From NCBI RefSeq assembly GCF_014204495.1, contig NZ_JACHLN010000003.1, positions 981,128 through 1,045,127 of the forward strand: 64,000 nt of DNA. The letters run 5' to 3'. Both the position numbers and the translations under genes were made by a program. Position 1 is the first letter of the stretch; every line of letters starts with the position of its first letter. The notes below the pieces were generated by a model. The model made no database searches. It was not told the DNA's origin and was given only the letters and a program-made list of their open reading frames with translations. Shown here in pieces: positions 61,003-64,000 of this stretch. Source of the DNA: Sphingomonas kyeonggiensis. Its GTDB lineage: Bacteria; Pseudomonadota; Alphaproteobacteria; Sphingomonadales; Sphingomonadaceae.

Positions 61003-61773
61003 CTAGAGCTTGAGCGTGGCCTCGACGCCCGCCTGGTAGTTTGGTCCGACCTGCAGCACCGCCCCGTCCGACAGGACGACGCGCAGCGCTCCCTTGCCCG
61101 GGCGCTCGACGCCCACCACCGCACCGATCCGGACGATATGCGACCGGTGGATGCGCAGCATGACCGCCGGGTCGAGCCGCTTCTCGATGTCGTTCATCCG
61201 CGCGCGCAGGATATGGCTCTTGAGCGAGGTATTGAGCAGCACATAGTCGCGCGCCGCCTCGATCCAGTCGATCGTGGTCACCGGAACCAGCACGGCCCCC
61301 TGGCGCCCCGGCACCCAGATGCCCTGGTCATAGGGAATTTCCTCCACGGGCGCGGGCCGCACCTCGGTGCGCATCGCCTCAAGCTCGGCTACCCGCCCCT
61401 CCGCATCGCGGAGCGCGCGCCGGCGCCGGGCACGCTCGACGCCAAGCCGCAGCCGATCGAATGCGACTGGCTTGAGCAGATAGTCCGCAGCCTCGACTTC
61501 GAAAGCGTCGGCGGCGAAGCGCTCGAACGCAGTGACGAAGATGATCTCGGGCCGATGTTCGCCGGGGCGCAGCGCGCGGGCAATCTCCATGCCGCTGCGG
61601 CCGGGCATCTGGATATCGAGTATCACCAGGTCCGGCCGCAGCGCCCGGATCTGCTCAACCGCTTCGATGCCGTCGCTGGCGGTGCCGGCAACTTCGACGT
61701 CCTCGATCGCGCCGAAGCCAACCTTCAGCCGATCCAGCGCCAGCGGCTCGTCATCGACCAGAAGTACCCGCAT
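61003..61773 (-). CDS. LytTR-family response regulator
   Basis: 256 residues. Receiver domain 1-115: VDDEPLALDRLKVGF, Asp about 54 in LVILDIQMPGRSG, Lys in YLLKPVAFDRL. The LytTR DNA-binding domain (about 160-256) shows VTTIDWIEAARDYVLLNTS and RIHRSHIVRIGAVVGVERPG. The gene starts at ATG 61773 (or GTG 61776), overlapping the upstream kinase stop (TGATG), as in LytS-LytR type pairs. Confidence 0.93.
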   Translation of the reverse strand: MRVLLVDDEPLALDRLKVGFGAIEDVEVAGTASDGIEAVEQIRALRPDLVILDIQMPGRSGMEIARALRPGEHRPEIIFVTAFERFAADAFEVEAADYLLKPVAFDRLRLGVERARRRRALRDAEGRVAELEAMRTEVRPAPVEEIPYDQGIWVPGRQGAVLVPVTTIDWIEAARDYVLLNTSLKSHILRARMNDIEKRLDPAVMLRIHRSHIVRIGAVVGVERPGKGALRVVLSDGAVLQVGPNYQAGVEATLKL

Positions 61774-62876
61774 CACTCCGCCGCCTCCGCGCGTTGCGCC
61801 CGGTGCAGCGGCAGCGTGATAAGCGCGACGAAGCCCCGCTCGCGCGCCGTGGCAACCAGCTCGCCCCCAGTACCGTAGAATGCCTCCAGCCGGTGGCGGA
61901 CATTGGCGAGGCCAAGACCGGTGCCGCCCTTGGGTGCCCCGCCAAATGCCTGGCCGCCGTCATCCTCGACGCAAAGCAGAAGCGCGTCGTCGCGCGTCGC
62001 CGTCGCGCGGACTACGATCCGCACGGTGCGCCGCGATGGCGCGACCGCATATTTCACTGCGTTCTCGATCAGCGGCTGCAGGATGAAGCTCGGCACCAAT
62101 GCATCGAGCAGTTCGACCGGGCAGATGAACTCCGCCTCGAGCCGGTCGCGGAAACGCACCGCCTCGATATCCAGATAGGACTGGATGGTCGCGAATTCCT
62201 CGTCGAGCGTCACTTCGCGCTGCGGATCGGCCTCGAGGCTGGCGCGCAGGAAGTCGGAGAGCTTCCCGATCATTCCCTCAGCCTCGTCATTGCGGCCGGT
62301 GACGATCAGCGACGAAACGGCGTTCAGCGTGTTGAACAGGAAATGGGGGTTGAGCTGGAAGCGCAGCGCGGCAAGCTGCGCCTGTTGCGCGGCGCTCTGC
62401 GCGGCAGCGAGCTGACGCTCGCGCTCCTGCGCGACCATGCTGCTGAACACCAGGCCCAAGCCCGAAGCGTAGAGGCCATAGACGAGCACGAACGGCATCA
62501 GCCCGAAAACGAACTGTCGCCAGAGCGGCGCGGTCTTCATCCCGGCTTCCACCCGCGCCTCGTTGATGAAGATCGCGTCGAGCCAGCCATGGGCAAGCGC
62601 TAGCACCAGCGTGAACACAGCCGCCGCGATGATCGGGGGGCGATGATCCCAGCGTTCGACCCGCATCAGCGCGGCGGCGATCAAAGCGGAAAAGACGATG
62701 CCGACAACGAAGGTCTTGAGGAGCAGCACGGCCAGGCCGAACGACATGGGGTCGCCAGCGGCAAAGCCCGGCATTGACCAGAGCACCAATGCTCCGGTCC
62801 ACAATGCCAACGCCAGAAGCGTGGCGGCGCGCACGTCGCGCCTGCTCAGCAGACCCGTCATATCTTTCAGCCCCAT
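61773..62876 (-). CDS. Sensor histidine kinase, LytS/YehU type
   Basis: 367 residues with four N-terminal membrane helices (about 15-160), a helical linker with ERERQLAAAQSAAQQAQLAA, and the His_kinase (PF06580) core LRFQLNPHFLFNTLNAVSSL with the conserved His about residue 197, then SYLDIEAVRFRDRLEAEF, FILQPLIENAVKYAV (N box) and GTGLGLANVRHRL (G box). It forms a two-component pair with the downstream LytTR regulator. Signal unknown. Confidence 0.93.
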   Translation of the reverse strand: MGLKDMTGLLSRRDVRAATLLALALWTGALVLWSMPGFAAGDPMSFGLAVLLLKTFVVGIVFSALIAAALMRVERWDHRPPIIAAAVFTLVLALAHGWLDAIFINEARVEAGMKTAPLWRQFVFGLMPFVLVYGLYASGLGLVFSSMVAQERERQLAAAQSAAQQAQLAALRFQLNPHFLFNTLNAVSSLIVTGRNDEAEGMIGKLSDFLRASLEADPQREVTLDEEFATIQSYLDIEAVRFRDRLEAEFICPVELLDALVPSFILQPLIENAVKYAVAPSRRTVRIVVRATATRDDALLLCVEDDGGQAFGGAPKGGTGLGLANVRHRLEAFYGTGGELVATARERGFVALITLPLHRAQRAEAAE

Positions 62877-62959
62877 CAGGGCTTCATATCATGAACCGCG
62901 CAACGCGGCGTCCGGTTTCGTCGCCGCCAAGTCCGATCTGATCGCAAAGAACTGCGGGG

Positions 62960-63775
62960 TTAGCCGCCGCAGTTCGTCAGCTTCGCCGCATCGGCATTGT
63001 TGCTGACGGCCGCCCCCTGCCTCACTTCGAAGAGCTGCGGCCAATGCTTGCCGGTCACCATCACGCGCTTGCTCGCGGCATCATATGCGATCCCGTTGGG
63101 CACGACGTCGGGGTCGCTGGTCTTGGGCCCGAGCGCACTCACGTCGAGGAAGCTCGTCACCTTGCCGCTGGCGGGATCGATCCGCGCGACCAGGTTGGTC
63201 TGCCAGATGTTCGCCCAGATCTCTCCGTCGATCCATTCGAGCTCGTTGAGCTGCTGCACGGGACAGCCATTCGCCGTGACCTTGAGCGTCGAGACCGGCT
63301 GCATCGTCTTGGGATCGAGGAAGCGGAGCTCGTCGCTGCCGTTCGACATGATGATGTTCTTGCCATTCTGGGTCATGCCCCAGCCCTCGCCCTGATAGGC
63401 AAAGGTGTCGCCGAGCATCATGTCCTTGAGGCTGTAGGTGAAACCGGTCTGATCCTTCCAGGTCAGCTGATAGAGCTTGTCGCCGAACGCGACGATACCC
63501 TCGCCGAAATAGGGCGCAGGCAGATCGACCTGCTGGAGCACCTTGCCGGTCGCCGGGTCGACCTTGCGGATGAACGAGGTCCCCGCCTCTCCCGTGCTTT
63601 CATAGAGCGCGCCGTCCTTGAAGAAGAGTCCCTCGGTGAAGGCAGTCGGGTCGTGCGGATGGGTTGCGACGACCATCGCCGTGTAGACCGGCACGCCGCT
63701 CGTGCGCAGGAGAAAGAACCACACGCCGGCCGCGATCACGGCCAGGGCGATAACTGCGAGGATAATGCGCTTCAT
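62960..63775 (-). CDS. Glutaminyl-peptide cyclotransferase
   Basis: 271 residues, membrane anchor or signal at 4-22, then a five-bladed beta-propeller. DPTAFTEGLFFKDGALYEST is the diagnostic N-terminal motif of plant/bacterial-type glutaminyl cyclase, with WGMTQNGKNIIMSNGSDELR, ELEWIDGEIWANIWQTN and GIAYDAASKRVMVTGKHWPQ. It converts N-terminal Gln to pyroglutamate in the periplasm. The terminal Cys-containing tail (LTNCGG) may form a disulfide with the GCPVQQLNELEW Cys. Confidence 0.92.
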   Translation of the reverse strand: MKRIILAVIALAVIAAGVWFFLLRTSGVPVYTAMVVATHPHDPTAFTEGLFFKDGALYESTGEAGTSFIRKVDPATGKVLQQVDLPAPYFGEGIVAFGDKLYQLTWKDQTGFTYSLKDMMLGDTFAYQGEGWGMTQNGKNIIMSNGSDELRFLDPKTMQPVSTLKVTANGCPVQQLNELEWIDGEIWANIWQTNLVARIDPASGKVTSFLDVSALGPKTSDPDVVPNGIAYDAASKRVMVTGKHWPQLFEVRQGAAVSNNADAAKLTNCGG

Positions 63776-63864
63776 CGCGGCGGAGAAAGCCGCGTGCGGC
63801 CGCCGCTGTCAAACCCCTTCGCGGATCGTCCGCCGCAAAAGCAGCATCAAGAGGCCCAAAACGC

Positions 63865-63895
63865 AAAAAACCCGCCGCGGCGGTTGCCGGGCGGG
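63865..63895 (-). terminator. Intrinsic terminator after tRNA-fMet
   Basis: On the minus strand CCCGCC (63895-63890) pairs with GGCGGG (63876-63871), followed by TTTTTT. Starts 13 bp after the tRNA 3' end. Confidence 0.75.
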
Positions 63896-63907
63896 GCGCT
63901 GTTGTGT

Positions 63908-63984
<77 letters not shown>

Positions 63985-64000
63985 CCAAACGGGTGGACGA

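Overview
The window is high-GC DNA from an alphaproteobacterium, most likely Sphingomonas or a close relative in the Sphingomonadales. Pointers are three very large TonB-dependent receptors, an HslVU protease, a GTTC-N7-GTTC direct-repeat LexA site of the alphaproteobacterial type, dmeRF, arr, bdhA next to a patatin gene, and abundant palindromic REP-like repeats ending in GCCGGGAT or CCCTCCC arms. Species and chromosome position cannot be read from the window.

Layout. 1-7.5 kb is a glycan-use locus: the end of a LacI-type regulator, an exported GH144-like glucanase, and a convergent operon with a SusC-like TonB-dependent receptor and a GH43/F5-8C/FN3 enzyme. Three near-identical 14-bp LacI-type palindromes sit in front of these units and tie them into one regulon. 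7.6-12.6 kb holds hslV and hslU, here separated by four genes including rlmJ and a D-amino-acid-oxidase-like flavoprotein whose domain order is circularly permuted. 12.7-18.5 kb (minus strand) has two paralogous lipoproteins, gloB, a nitronate monooxygenase, gloA, a TPR protein, an alpha/beta hydrolase and a YpfJ-type metallopeptidase. 18.6-25.8 kb holds patatin, 3-hydroxybutyrate dehydrogenase, a DUF4893 lipoprotein, an HEXXH protein, an M20 amidohydrolase, arr, a Gdx/SugE exporter and dmeRF. 25.9-31.3 kb holds an orphan AmpR-like regulator, a four-gene overlapping small-protein operon (57-aa protein, MbcA-like, cold-shock-like, hypothetical), a CDF transporter, a BI-1 protein and thpR. 31.4-39.3 kb holds a hybrid histidine kinase, DUF2306, lipoproteins, LMW-PTP, sodC and exported proteins. 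39.5-42.9 kb holds a double winged-helix regulator and a phosphate module: a Nudix-DUF47 fusion plus Pit, preceded by a Pho-box-like site.

43-46.5 kb is the accessory part. It contains a tandem-HTH gene with a LexA box and, in visibly lower-GC DNA, an overlapping SLATT-membrane-protein/reverse-transcriptase pair. Directly upstream of that pair is a 130-bp segment closed by an 11-bp GC-rich inverted repeat, which I propose as the template or structural RNA of a defence-type RT system. This is the best candidate for an undescribed system.

46.5-64 kb returns to core DNA: acnA, two paralogous TonB-dependent receptors with a shared upstream regulatory layout flanking a small beta-barrel protein, FKBP isomerase, mtnP, an APC transporter, rhodanese, a LytS/LytR-type two-component pair, glutaminyl cyclase, and an initiator tRNA-fMet with a non-standard anticodon stem. 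No rRNA, CRISPR array, intact insertion sequence or prophage was seen.
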